Source: Aradus depressus
Lineage: Eukaryota > Arthropoda > Insecta > Hemiptera > Aradidae
DNA length: 64,000 bases
Direction: 5' to 3'
NCBI GenBank assembly: GCA_963662175.1
Contig: OY759220.1
Span: 47,588,136-47,652,135, forward strand
The position numbers were made by a program, and so were the translations under genes. Of this stretch, positions 1 through 11,169 are shown one piece after another; the stretch's first letter is position 1; the number at the start of each line of letters is the position of its first letter. The notes beneath the pieces were generated by a model. That model saw only the letters and a list, made by a program, of their open reading frames with translations. It was not told the DNA's origin and made no database searches.

Positions 1-111
1 TTCCTTAGTGCGTAATTGAGCTTCTGAGTGGTTTGTTGGAAATAATCAAACAAGCGAGTATTTGCTTTATAAAATGTTAGAACCTTTTATCTTTGATTTT
101 GATACATTTCA

Positions 112-1170
112 GCTGATAGCCGGGCCGCTCTAACCCGACAAGCCCAGGCTGCCATCGACTATATAGGCGACTGGTGCACCGGCAACAAGCTCTCGCTCTC
201 ACCAAGTAAGACCCAGGCCTTGCTTATGAGAGGGAGAGTGGACGCGCGCCATCCACTTTTGGTCAGGATCCAGGGGATACGCATTGAGAGCCCGGAGACC
301 GTAACGTACCTAGGGGTGAGGCTGGGCCGGGGTCTCAATGTGACTCCACACGTCGTTGGCATTAAGGATAGAACAAATGCCACCTTCAACGCTCTGGGCT
401 GCTTAGCCAGGGCTAACTGGGGCCTCGGATATCCTGCGTGTAGAGCAATCTACACCGGGGTGTTCGAGGCAGTTGCTAGATACGCGGCTGCTGGGTGGTG
501 GCAACGCCCCACTAAGCAGCAACGCGGAATTCTTCTGCAGGCCCAGCGATCCGCACTGCTGCGGGTGACGAGGGCCTATCGCACCGTCTCTACGGCTGCG
601 CTGCAGGTGCTGGCCGCGGCCCCGCCCATAGACTTGGTCTTGGACGGAGCCGTCGCTTCGTACTATTGCAGGCGCAATCAGCCTCGGGGACAGGATGTGG
701 ATGGGCCCTTGGGAGCGGCATTGGCGGCGGAGATGCAGGTCGATGGCAGGCCAGAGCGTTGCGGGGACATTGTCCAGGAATGAATAATGACCAGATGGCA
801 GTGGCGCTGGACCGATTCTTCGGATGGCCGGACGACACACGCCTTCTTCCCGGATGTACGGGCACGACTTGCCTCGACATGGGTCCAGCCGGACCATTGG
901 ACGTCCCAGATACTATCTGGTCATGGCGACTTCAACGCCAAGCTTTTCTTTTTTAAAAGAAAAGATAGCCCGAACTGTGCGTGCGGTGGCGTCGAGACTG
1001 CGGAACACATGGTCATCGAATGTCCGCTGTACGACGGGCCTAAGGCGGCTTTGATACGCTCGACCGGATCGTACCTGGGGCTGACCCTCCAGCAGCTGGT
1101 GGCCGAGTCTAGTTACCTGGCACTCACCCAATTTGTAGCGGAGTGGAGGAGGCGAAAAAACGCTTCCTAA
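112..1170 (+). pseudogene. R1-A ORF2 C-terminal fragment (end of RT domain to C-terminal zinc knuckle)
   Basis: One frame reads from 112 to the TAA at 1168-1170 with a single interruption, TGA at 781-783. R1-B has TGG (Trp) at the aligned codon, so this is a nonsense change and not a frameshift. The fragment begins just after the position of the YVDD catalytic box, so the polymerase active site is absent. It includes the post-RT segment with VTYLGVRLG and ends in a CCHC knuckle (CACGG...EHMVIEC) typical of R1-clade ORF2. It cannot be a functional enzyme. Similarity to R1-B is high along the whole length, so both belong to one family. Confidence 0.85.
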
Positions 1171-1422
1171 CCTCGCGCTTCGGCGGATCACCAGTGTCAA
1201 CAACACTAGGTGGTCCTAACCCAGTATGAGCTTTCCGCGTCACCGCACTCCTGAAAGCTACAACTATGGATTCCTCAACGGAGGACGAATAGGGTGTTAT
1301 GGTCCCACACAGGGATGAAAGCACCCAGGAGCAGGGGTGGTGTTTTTAGTGGAGGCAGTTCCCACACTATCGGGAAGCAAGCTACTTCCCTTTGTCCGTC
1401 AGGGATTTTCACCTCCCCGTTA
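1171..1422 (+). other. R1-A 3' UTR (non-coding)
   Basis: No supported ORF. The stretch tggtgtttttagtggaggca near 1337 resembles the G/T-rich motif often found in 3' UTRs of R1-clade elements, which supports assignment to the tail of R1-A rather than to the next element. The exact end is uncertain because no poly(A) tract marks it. Confidence 0.5.
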
Positions 1423-2441
1423 GGTTAGGGATGGTTACCGGGGGGGCCCACCCTGGCGTCTGGCTTCACCGGACGGCACGCTGGGCCCCACCTGCGCCGA
1501 CGGACCAGAAGTTACTGGCCAACCGTCGGCGTAGGGGCATGCTAATACCACCTGGCGGGTCCCCAGGTTGCGGATAGGGGAAGGTCTGCAGTTATGTAGA
1601 CCAGGGTCTTGAAAACCCCCCGGTCAACAGCGGGCGAGGGCAAGAGGGCGCGGGCGGCCACCAGTGGTGAGGTGGCTTGACGACATCTAAATGCCTTGCA
1701 ATGCCTGATGACGGCCCTCGCGACGTGGCGACGCTGCCGCCACTAAATAAGCAGACCCGGGTACGGCTGACATGCGCAGCTGGTGGGCTTCACCCACACA
1801 CCCTGAATCACAGTACACCGCATGCACCGCAGACAGCACACAACTCATGGCACACACAAAACACTCGGGGGCACACAGTACACACTCCGGATCCCCCAGC
1901 CGGCCACAGGGTTCATTCTATATGCAAGGATGAAAGGGCCCAGCAAACCCATGGTACCCTAGCTCAACACTGCATACACACCACACCACTAACTCACCAT
2001 ACCTCTGCGCGCTGGGTGCACTGACTACGACCGGGAGTGCCCCCCGATCGTCGGGGTTGGAGGAGGGTACAGGCCGCAAACCAGGTTCGGCACACCTGGG
2101 CCGCCAGGCAGTACAGGGGCCCGACTCTCTCTAACCTGAGTGAGTGGCTGCCCCATCAACTGGTGAAAAATCCCGCCCGCCTAGTAGTGCCATGTGGTGC
2201 ATGGGTGGGACCCTGCTAGGCGGCGCGGGGGGACTTTCCGAGGCCACCTTCAACTCCGAGGACTGGACCATGGGGCGCCCCCCGGTGCTGAACCCAGTTG
2301 TGACCCAGCGAACAGAGATTCCTATCCTAAAACACTTCCCTAGTAGACACCCATCATCACCCTCTTCCCTCCCTTCAGTCACCCTATCCTTCCCCGATCC
2401 TTCTTCCTTCCATTCCTTACATATACACACTATAATGAACA
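1423..2441 (+). other. R1-B 5' UTR / promoter-bearing leader
   Basis: GC-rich, no credible coding frame. It contains a CACA-rich stretch (about 1790-2010) and ends in a pyrimidine-rich segment (about 2338-2420) just before the ORF1 start. A long GC-rich leader with an internal promoter is usual for R1-like elements; no specific promoter motif can be supported here. Confidence 0.5.
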
Positions 2442-4321
2442 ATGAAAATGAAGCCAGAAACTAGAATTGGAGATAACGTGCCATCTCCGTATGAGCCACC
2501 CAGCTCACCCCCCCAAACCACCCAACAGGCAGAGAAGGAAGCGGAAGCAGGCATCTTCCGAGCAGCTAAAGCTCTGGCGAGGTCGCCGGTTGGCGGACCC
2601 AGCAGCCAAGACGCCGCGGGACTTAAGAAGAAAGAACCGGCATTACCCGACGATGAGGGCTTCAGAGGCCCTCCACGGGACCGGTCCCACTCCCTGCCCC
2701 TTCGAGGGGCCCTGAAGGCAGCAAGGGAGTTATTCTATACCCCTCCACAAGACACAAGAGAACGGAAGAGGCCGCGAGATGCAACCCCAGAACTGGCGGA
2801 GGACCGCCCCAGGAGCCCCCTGGATGAGGCCTACGCTATCCAGGTGGAGGTCTTGGCCATACTCCAGAAGAGTAAGGCGAACATCGCGGACAAGGAGCGG
2901 GCAAACAAGGGGATCGCCCGCCTCCTTGTCCTGATGTCGTCGACACTGGAGGTGGCTGAGGCCAAAACCCGGATGGCGGAGCGGATCGCGGGGGGTCGGG
3001 CTGAGACAGTGGCGACCACAATCGCCGCTAGCTTGGCCGGCCTCTCCCAGCGGCCCCCGTCCGGGGGACCAGAGGACCCCCCCCCCCCCCCCCCCCATCC
3101 CCTCCCCCTGCACAGGGCTCTGCAGGGAGAGGAGCTGTGAAACAGGCAGCGAAAAAGAAAAAAGAAGCGGCCAAGAAGACGACGACAGGCGCAGCAGCCC
3201 CCTCCCCCCCCCCGCACCTAGTTCCGGAGCAGACGGGGCAAAGAAGACAAACGCCCCCCTTCCCAAAAAACCCCCCCAAAAAACCAAAATAAACCCCAAC
3301 GCCCCCCCTTCGGCACCCAACCGAGAAAGGGCGATGGACGAGACCCCCTCCCCGCCCCCCCCCCCCCTCAGCGAGGTGGATTACCCGGAGGCCACACCGT
3401 GATCGACGGTGGCGAAAAGGAAGAAGAGGAAAACAACGACCGCCGCTCAGCTCCCAGCTCAGGATCCGGCAAAAGCACCCGCAGCGGCAGCATCCCACCC
3501 GGGACGACAACCGCCCCCCCCCCCCCCCCCCCCCCAACAAGAGGAAGGAGGATGTCCTCAAACAGCTCGCCACAGCCGGGGAGAACCAGACTCGACCGAA
3601 GACGTTTCTGGCTGTGGTTGAGCTGTCCAGCAAGGACAACATACGTCCACTAGCGGACGCGTTGGACCAGGTGACCCCGGGAGAGCTCGGGATCACAATG
3701 AAGAATTGTAGACCCGCCAGGAGGGGAGGAATCCTCCTGGAGGTGTCCTCGGCAGAGGAACTCGCGGCGCTGACGTCCAACGCCCGACTCTCTGAGTTGG
3801 GCCTGAAGGCGGAGGCGCTACACAGCAGAAAACCGCGCTTAGCTGTCTTCGATGTGCCAGCGGGTTGGTCGGCCGAGGATCTCTCTAGGAGATTTCAAGC
3901 CCAGTTCCCCGCCTTCTCCCCCATAGCCCCAATCTATAGGAAGGGCCCCCCCGGCGAACCGACTGTGCGCTGGGTGGTGGAGACCACCCCTGCGACTCGG
4001 AGGTCGCTCATCACCTCAGGCAGGATCACCCTAGGCTGGTACACATGTGCTGTGCGTGACTGCCTGGATGTAACCAGATGTGGCAAATGTCATGGATTCG
4101 GCCACCCGGAGAAGCGCTGCCCAAGCAAGGGGTAGGTGTGTGCGTGGTGTGCACTGACAGGGCACGACAGCGCCAGCTGTAAAAAGAAAACGTTGCCGCC
4201 GAAATGTTGTAACTGTGGCACCGGGAAAACGGGCGTGACCCATAGCGCTGATAGCGCGACATGCCCGTCATATATCCGCGCGCTAGAGAAACTGGCCTCG
4301 CGCACGGACTATGGCGGGTAG
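2442..4321 (+). pseudogene. R1-B ORF1 (Gag-like zinc-knuckle RNA-binding protein), frame-disrupted
   Basis: The start at 2442 (ATGAAAATGAAG) gives 232 codons of Pro-rich, Lys/Glu-rich sequence typical of the R1 ORF1 N-terminus. The frame is then lost at homopolymer C tracts (3077-3096, 3204-3213, 3355-3367, 3514-3535). After the last tract a frame runs through 3614 to 4321. It carries one CCHC knuckle (CGKCHGFGHPEKRC), an in-frame TAG at 4133-4135, then two more knuckles (CAWCALTGHDSASC and a CCNCG...C box). Known family role: coats element RNA in the ribonucleoprotein. The stop at 4319-4321 overlaps the ORF2 ATG at 4311. Frame changes exactly at poly-C runs could be slippage, sequencing or assembly errors. 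Confidence 0.8.
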
Positions 4322-7300
4322 AAAAAGGGAGCGCTCCGGGATCCACGTTGTCCAACACAACATGAATAGGCGTAAGAGAGTGGCGGATGAGTTGCGAACA
4401 TTGGTGTACGATGAGTCCGTCCAGCTCTTGGCTCTACAGGAACCCTATTGTATAAGAAATCGCGTGGCAGGCCTAGGTTTAGGCCACAGAGTAATAACTG
4501 GCGCACGGAACAACGAACGGCCCATGGCAGCAATCGTTGTGACCGGCCCCCAGGTGGATGTGATGGCGCTCCACCATCTATCCACCAGCCACCTTGCTGT
4601 GGCCTGCATCAGGCACGCCAACGTCGATTGCTATGTAATCAGCGGATATTTCCCTCCGTCTGAGCGCATGGACCTGCAATTGGGCCACTTGGACCACGTT
4701 CTGGACGAGCTAGCGGGACGCCAAGTCATAGTCATGGTGGACGCCAATGCCTGGTCAGCATCCTGGGGATCGGTTCGCACCGACCGCCGGGGTGACAGAC
4801 TAATGGAGTTGATCGCCCGCCATGACCTGTGCATAGTAAATGACCAGCATTCTCCGCCCACTTTTCGTGGCCACAATGGAGAATCGCACATCGATGTCAC
4901 GTTGGTTTCTGGAGAACTATACAGGGCTGTCAGTGGCTGGGGAGTCCGAGGGTATACGTCTAGTGACCATGAAGTCCTAGACGTGAGGCTCTTTGACGCC
5001 CGGCTAACGACAGTCAGGTCTAGGGACCCTCGCTTTGCAACTCGCAAAGCGATACCGGAAGCCTTCGTGGCCGCCGCTGCTGCCTACTCCTGTGACGAGG
5101 AATGGGAAGGTCTCAGGGGTTCCGACCCGGTGGACCAGATTGAGGAGGGCGTCGATAGGCTCAGTAATATTTTGCTGAGAGCTGCCGACGAAACCATCCC
5201 CAAGAAGGTCGACCGGTTGAGGAAAGTCCCCTGGTGGAGTGAAGACCTAACCCTCGCCAAGAGGGCCGTTTATCGTGCCAGGAGGCGGTACCAGCGGTGC
5301 CGAGACCAACTCCATCGGGTTATTCGCAGAGAAGAGTACCGGCAGCTCAGCGAGGCCTATGGTCGGAGCATCGAAGCCGCCAAGAGAACCAGCTGGAGGA
5401 GGTTTGTTGAGGAGGAGTCCAGCAAGAACCCGTGGGGAATCCCCTATCGGGTCGCCACTGGGAGGTTTAAGGCGGTCGCCCCGGCGGCTTCAATCAGGGA
5501 TGGCATGCAGTATGCCTTGTCCCTGGAGGAGGCCGGCGGGATGTACCTAAGCCAGGCCTTCCCGGAAGACGACCCGGCAGGGGATACACCCACCCAACAC
5601 AACATCAGGTGTGCTGCCCGTGACTTGCCGAACACGGAAGATGCCCCTGACTGGGACGAGTTAGACCTGACCCTGGTGATTGGGAGGCAGAAGAGTGGCG
5701 GCGCCCCTGGGAGCGATCTCATGGACGCGGCCATGATCAAGAAATCTTACCCGGTCATTAAGACAGACCTACTCTACTTGTGCAATGCCTGCCTAAGGCG
5801 AGGCCACTTCCCCAGAGGTTGGAAACGGGCCATGGTGTGCACGTTTGTCAAGCCTGGGGGTAGGGACCTTTCCTTGGCAGGCAGCTACAGACCGATCAGC
5901 CTTCTGTCTCTGTTCGGTAAGATACTGGAGGGACTCGTCCTCGACAGAATTCGCACCCAGGTATACGCCTTCGTATCCCCTAGGCAGTATGGTTGCTTGA
6001 GGGGCAGGTCAACAGAAGACGCGTTGATAACGCTGAGGTCGGATGTCGAAGAGACCAGAGGCAAATATGCCCTCTGTATCTTCTTTGACATCGCGGCGGC
6101 GTTCGACTGCGCCTGGTGGCCTGCTATCCTCACGCGACTGCGTGCTATGGGACCGCCTAGGAATATATTTGGGCTGATATCCAGCTTCCTTGATGGCCGT
6201 TCTGCGACTATGAGCCAGCTGTACGCTAGCACATCGGTGAACATCACCAGAGGATGTCCCCAGGGCTCGGTCCTAGGACCAACACTCTGGAACATACTCT
6301 TTGATGGACTGCTCCGTGAGCTCGAGAATCGTGAATATAAGACTATTGCCTATGTTGACGACCTCGCAATCACGGTGCACGCTGATAGCCGGGCAGCTCT
6401 GACCCGCATAGCCCAAGCCGCCATCGACTTCGTCGACAGTTGGTGCTGCGCCAACAAGCTGGCCCTCTCACCAAGCAAGACTACGGCCCTGCTGATGAGA
6501 GGGATAACCGACGCCCGCCACCCCTTCTCCTTGAGGATCCGAGGGATGCGCGTTGAATTCCCGGAGACGGTCACATACCTCGGTGTGAGACTGGGTCCGG
6601 GTTTCAGTGCGACTCCCCACGCTGTTGCCATCAAGGAAAGGACAAGTGCCACCTTCAATGCTCTGAGCTGCCTAGCTCGCGCAACGGGGCCTCGACTACT
6701 CAGCGTGTAGAACAATCTACACGGGGGTATTCGAGGCTGTAGCACGGTACGCTGCTGCAGGGTGGTGGTTTCGCCAAGCAGCAGAGAACGAGACTGCTAC
6801 AGGCCCAACGAGCCGCCCTCCTGAGGGTCACAAGGGCCTATCGTACTGTCTCCACGGCAGCGCTACAGGTGCTGGCAGGAGCTCCGCCCATAGACTTGGT
6901 CTTGGACGGGGCGGTCGCCTCGTACTACTGTAGACGCAATTTGCCCCTGAGAGCAGATATAGATGAGCCCTTGCGCCTCGCCCTGGAGGGCGAGCTACGT
7001 GCACAGAACAGACCAGAGCGTTGCAGGGACATTGTCCAAGACTGGATAGTGAACAAGTGGCAACAGCGATGGTCGCGCTCTTCCGATGGCCGAACGACAT
7101 TCGCGTACATCCCCGACGTCCAGGTCCGCCTGCGCTCCACTTGGGTGCAACCCGATCACTGGACATCCCAGGTACTATCAGGTCACGGCGACTTCAACTC
7201 CAAACTCTTCTTCTTCAAGAGGAAGGATAGCCCGAACTGCTCGTGTGGCGGCATCGAGACTGCAGAACATGTGGTCCTCGATTGCCCGCTGTACGACAGG

Positions 7301-7432
7301 TCTAGGGTGGAGTTGATCCGCGCGACAGGATCATATCTGGGATTGAGCCTGCCGGAGTTGATGACGGAGTCGAACTATCCGGCGTTCGGCCGGTTTGTCA
7401 CCTCCTGGCGGGAACAGAAGAAGCCCGCTTGA
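4311..7432 (+). pseudogene. R1-B ORF2 (APE endonuclease + reverse transcriptase), two frameshifts
   Basis: ATG at 4311 overlaps the ORF1 stop (ATGGCGGGTAG). The N-terminal APE-type endonuclease shows VQHNMN, LALQEPY, VMVDANAW and SSDHE. The RT shows GSYRPISLLSLFGKILE, FFDIAAAFD, CPQGSVLGPTLW and the catalytic AYVDDLA near 6352. About 800 codons are open to 6710. Alignment with R1-A shows a 2-nt deletion near 6684 and a 5-nt deletion near 6774. After these the original protein resumes in another frame and runs to 7432 with the C-terminal knuckle CSCGG...EHVVLDC. Expected intact length is about 1,040 residues. The enzyme nicks target DNA and primes cDNA synthesis on element RNA. Confidence 0.9.
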
Positions 7433-7729
7433 CCCGGCGCCGGAAGCGATTGACGGGCCGCGGCCCGATGTCTACCCCCGGCGACCGCGATGTAGTAGCA
7501 GCCTCCACTCCAAGAAGAGCTCTATCGGCGCCATCTGGCAGCCGCAACATAAGGGGGTCTGGGAGCGCCAGTCTGTCCCGCAAGGGACCAGAGGCTGTCG
7601 CCCCCAGACACCCATAGCAACAATAAATAAATATAAATAAATAGCAATACCATTTCATATGTTCCTCATTTCCCGACGAAAACGGGCCGGGTGATTCACC
7701 GGTGCACCCGAGAAAAAAAAAAAAAAAAA
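7433..7729 (+). other. R1-B 3' UTR with poly(A) tail
   Basis: Non-coding. Repeated aataaata signals lie at about 7620-7642, and an uninterrupted 17-A tract at 7713-7729 closes the element. R1-C starts at the very next base. Confidence 0.75.
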
Positions 7730-7737
7730 GGTTAGGG

Positions 7738-9225
7738 ATGGTTAGAGGGAGCTTCAGACCAACATACGCACTCAGAAGAACCCCACCACCTCCTGAAAGG
7801 ACGGCTAGCGCACCGAACCTCGAACCAGGGAGCAAGAACGATACTCGGGAGAAGAAACCTGACTGGCCAAGACTCGAAGGCGGGAAGCCTTTCAGAGCTT
7901 TCCTTAGACCGAGAGAAGAGACGAGCCAGACGTCGGCCCAGTCATCAGACGGTGCCGAAGACAAGTTCTCAACCCCGCGGAGCACAGCGACACCGCAACC
8001 GCAGCGGGTCAAGAAACGGAAGAAGATGACCTCGCCCGAGAACACAACAGTGGAGGGCGAGGTTCGAGAACTTATTAAGAGCGCAACCCAAGCCATAGAG
8101 GCAAACAAAACATTGCCGAAGGCGACTAGAAGTATAGTTCTGGACGCCTTTGCACAACTGCAGGGTCTGATCCAGAGCTTACTAATAAAATCGGAAACAT
8201 TCACACGCGTGGAAGAACGGCTAACGGGACTGCTGGAAGAGCGGATGCATAACATCTCGCTACAAATTCAGAGTGAGGTCCAGCGAGCAGTGAATGGCGC
8301 CACTAAGGATCCCATGGCGAGCGAGGTCACCCCGGACAGAATGGAGGTGGACGTGAGGGGACCGGGAACTCGGGCTGGCGGGAGCGCCGGCAATCCGAGA
8401 ATGAGTCCTAAGCAAGGCCCGCCCTTAGAGGGGATCAGGAAAAAAAAAATAAAAGAAAAAGCAGAGGGTACACCTAGACCAGAAAACCAAAAGGCCGCTC
8501 CTCTACCAGGACGTGCGGGAAGTCGGCGGGAAGCAGTAGGAGGGAGGCCCCGAGATGAAGAGACCCCAGGTGGGAGGGACAACCCAAGCGTTACCTCACT
8601 CGTGCCACAACAGGACGAAAAAGAAACATGGTCAACCATCACAAGAAAAAGGAAAAAAAGAAATATAAAGGAAGCCACCCAGCAAGCAGTCTCACGACAA
8701 TGTGAAAACCCGGGGAATACGCCAGACACAGTGGTGAGGATACACCTCCCAAGATCAGGAGCGGAGGAAGATAATCAGAGCAAACTGGCCACAAAGGTCA
8801 ACCGTGCGCACCCAGAATCCTTAAGGGACACGATTCGGCCTCTTTTTAAAAGAGGACGAAGGAGCTCAACCCTCACCCAATGGGTGATAGAAGTGGACCG
8901 GGCAACGAGGAAAACTCTCTGCAACGATCCAATCCAGATGGGGTGGTTTACACTCCATGCAAGTGACTATGTACTACAGCCCAGGTGCTTCAAGTGCCAG
9001 TTCTTCGGCCACATCGCAAAGAACTGCAAGTAGGAAGAAGAATACTGTGGATGGTGCGCAGAACCAGGACACGAACACAATAACTGCCCGAACAAGCAGA
9101 AGCAACCGAAATGCATAAATTGCTCTCTGGCAAAAAAACAGTGCAACCACCCGGCAAGTAGCAAGTCCTGCCAAACGTACGCAAAATTTCTAACAAATAG
9201 GATCAAAGCAACGCAATATGGCTAG
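7738..9225 (+). pseudogene. R1-C ORF1 (zinc-knuckle Gag-like protein) with one internal TAG
   Basis: I chose the ATG at 7738; upstream in-frame codons lie in the poly(A) tail of R1-B and would encode only a Lys run. The frame is open to TAG at 9031-9033, just after the first knuckle (CFKCQFFGHIAKNC). It then continues open in the same frame through two further knuckles (CGWCAEPGHEHNNC and CINCSLAKKQCNHPASSKSC) to TAG at 9223-9225. The ORF2 ATG at 9218 overlaps this terminal stop by 8 nt, as in R1-B. The middle of the protein is Lys/Glu/Pro-rich and probably disordered. Either this is a nonsense mutation or a readthrough site; see the finding on ORF1 stops. Confidence 0.8.
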
Positions 9226-9746
9226 GAACACTTTAGTAATTTTGCAGGCCAACCTACGGAAGAGCCACATAGCAGCTACAGAAGTTACCAAAATAGCAGG
9301 AACAGCAGGAGCGGTACTGGCGATGCTCCAAGAACCCCCGACAAGGATGGGTGTTGTTTCAGGACTGGCTAGCGGCTCCAGGTTTGTTTGCCGGGCAAGC
9401 CGAGAAGCTCCACCACTAGCAGCAGTGACCACACTAGGCCCGGAGATCGGAGTAATGGCCATGGAACACCTAACCTCGAGGAGGGTGGCCGTCATGAAAA
9501 CCTCAAGACCGGATCTGGTGCTGGTGTCAGGCTACTGCCCGATCCACGAACCAATGGTGGGAATTACTGATGAACTAGAAGAGGTGCTAAACGTAGTCGG
9601 GAGACGGGTCGTAATAGGACTGGACGCAAATGCCTGGCACACAGTCTGGGGGTCGACTAAAAACAACTCCAGAGGAATCCAGCTAATGGACTTCATAGCG
9701 AGAAGGGGCCTAATACTACTCAACGACCCACAAGTACGCGCTACGT
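9218..9746 (+). pseudogene. R1-C ORF2, N-terminal endonuclease part
   Basis: ATG at 9218. The first ~176 codons align with the APE endonuclease of R1-B: ILQANLRKS, LAMLQEPP, VIGLDANAWHTVWGS and LILLNDPQ. The reading frame then runs into the leader of the I-like element, so residues after about 176 are not R1. Relative to R1-B the part with the SDH catalytic motif is lost; it is not recovered at 15.8 kb, where the protein resumes after the endonuclease domain. Confidence 0.85.
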
Positions 9747-9780
9747 CAGTCTTACGGTATTACTCGGATAGTGAACGTGT
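9746..9780 (+). promoter_or_regulatory. Candidate internal promoter: initiator TCAGTC with downstream element-like ACGTGT
   Basis: TCAGTC at the inferred first bases of the I-like element matches the insect initiator. With A at 9748 as +1, ACGTGT begins at +28 and matches five of six positions of the relaxed downstream promoter element. I/Jockey-type elements in Drosophila use this Inr plus downstream arrangement to carry their promoter inside the transcript. Inference from motif and spacing only. Confidence 0.4.
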
Positions 9781-9912
9781 TTGTGCTCTCTCCCGGGGAT
9801 TAACCAGCCGTCTCTACTGCTAGCTAAGACTTCTTTATATATAATTTTTCATTTACTTTTATTGTATTTTTAGTTTATCATTTCATTTATATCTTACAAC
9901 TCAGGTAGTACT

Positions 9913-11169
9913 ATGGAGCCTGAGTGTAAAATTGAACCCAAACCTCCCGACCCTACTGAACATTTTAAAAAGAACTCATTTACTAGAACCACACTAAAAA
10001 ACAATTTCAAAAAATATTTAATAATGACTATTAAGAACCAAGACAATATTGTTGAAGTGCAAAAACTAAACCCCTTTAAAATTTACCGTTTTGTAAAAAG
10101 TATTGCGAATAATACCGAAATAAAGTTCCTACGCAACGGGTCTGTGTTATTGAATATAAATAGCCAAACTGATTTAAATAATATTATGTCCTTTAAAACA
10201 TTTGAAAATTACAGTCTAAGTTACGGAATGCATAAAACTTTAAATACAAGCCGTGGCATTATTTTTTCATTTGATTTATTATACGTTTCTGAATCCGATA
10301 TTAATTTAGAACTAGCCTCTCAAAAAGTAATTAAAGTAACCAGAATCTATAAGAGAATAAATAATGAAAAAATACCTACTCCCAGCTTAATATTGACTTT
10401 TGATACCCCTGATGTACCAAATAGGATCAATTATGAATTCCTGAATGTACAAGTTAAACCGTTTATTCCAGGACCCGTCCAGTGTTTTCAATGTTATGAA
10501 TTCAACCACACTAAAGATTACTGTAAAAAAAAACCTATATGTGGCATTTGTTCCATGTAAAAACATGAGAACAAATGTTCAACACCCGAGCGTTGTGCAA
10601 ATTGTGGAGAGGCTCACCCCTCCTGGTTTAGAAAATGTAAAAATTATGAAACCGAAAAAAGAATTAAAGAGATTCAATTTCACGAAAAAATGTCTTACCA
10701 GCAAGCTGTTAGGAAATACAAATTTTTTAGTAGTCCGGATAGGAAGTACGCGGAGGCAGCCGCTGCCCCCCCTCCCGCGCCACCGGCCCCCCCCTCGGAT
10801 AGCCTCACTACTCAACTAAATAAATTAGAAAACATCATAAGTGTGTTAGTTAAACGGTTGGACAGTATTGAAAAAATAGTCGCCTCCGCTCCGCATAAGG
10901 GATCTAATTTAGATGTAAATATGGAAGAAGTTGCTGAGGGTGTGGCTGGGAAATCAGGCCTGAAACGTACCATCTCCAACCTGTCTGCCTCCTCAGTGAA
11001 CCAGCCTCGAACCAGAGCCACCAACAAGAACATGAGAGCTCGTCTCCCTCCCTCAGAGGGTCCATCTCAGGTCCACACCTCCACCTCCAGTAGCAAGGAG
11101 CCTCCGGACCCTGGAGCTCGCCCTCCCCCCTCCCGCTCCAAATCGAAATCCAACAAACTCCCTGATTAA
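9913..11169 (+). pseudogene. I-like ORF1 (Gag-like, three CCHC knuckles), one internal TAA
   Basis: ATG at 9913 after a ~165-nt leader. One frame spans to TAA 11167-11169 with a single interruption, TAA at 10558-10560, lying inside the second knuckle. Knuckles are CFQCYEFNHTKDYC, a CGIC...H....C box split by the stop, and CANCGEAHPSWFRKC. The C-terminal third contains AAAAPPPAPPAPP, then a helical segment (LNKLENIISVLVKRLDSIE) that may form a coiled coil, and ends Ser/Pro-rich. The final stop overlaps the ATG of the next small ORF as TAATG. Role by family: RNA-binding ribonucleoprotein component. Confidence 0.8.

Larger units (their letters stand above)
111..1422 (+). mobile_element. R1-A: 5'-truncated R1-clade non-LTR retrotransposon fragment
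   Basis: Similarity to R1-B (1423-7729) begins abruptly at 111 (agctgatagccgggc, matching about 6381 in R1-B) and covers only the C-terminal part of ORF2 plus a 3' UTR. Bases 1-110 are AT-rich, unrelated, and hold nothing recognisable. 5' truncation is the usual product of incomplete target-primed reverse transcription. No poly(A) tail is visible. The 3' boundary is inferred from where a 15-mer shared with the start of R1-C appears (1423), so it is approximate. Confidence 0.75.
1423..7729 (+). mobile_element. R1-B: near full-length R1-clade non-LTR retrotransposon
   Basis: In order: a 1-kb GC-rich leader, ORF1 with three zinc knuckles, ORF2 with APE endonuclease, reverse transcriptase and CCHC end, a 3' UTR with AATAAA-like signals, and a 17-A tail at 7713-7729. 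This is the R1-clade architecture. ORF1 and ORF2 overlap by 11 nt. The copy is dead as it stands: ORF1 changes frame at poly-C tracts and has an internal TAG, and ORF2 has two small frameshifting deletions. The 5' end at 1423 is inferred from a 15-mer shared with the start of R1-C. No target duplication is recognisable, because the element abuts R1-A and R1-C directly. Confidence 0.8.
7730..9746 (+). mobile_element. R1-C (5' part): R1-clade retrotransposon interrupted by the I-like element
   Basis: Related to R1-B but clearly a different family (diverged ORF1, different codon use). It starts immediately after the R1-B poly(A) tail with ggttagggatggtta, a 15-mer also present at 1423. It carries ORF1 and the first part of ORF2, then is broken at about 9746 by an I-like element. 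The other half resumes at about 15811. Confidence 0.8.

Noticed and set aside
1423..1437. Telomeric (TTAGG)n array
   Set aside because: Only two TTAGG units are present at 1420-1430 and one at 7731. Not an array; kept only as a junction observation.
3028..3780. Gly/Cys-rich 250-codon frame on the minus strand
   Set aside because: It is the reverse reading of the poly-C tracts and ORF1 of R1-B; composition only.
9749..9823. The last 25 codons of the R1-C endonuclease frame as genuine protein
   Set aside because: They translate the leader of the I-like element after the insertion point.
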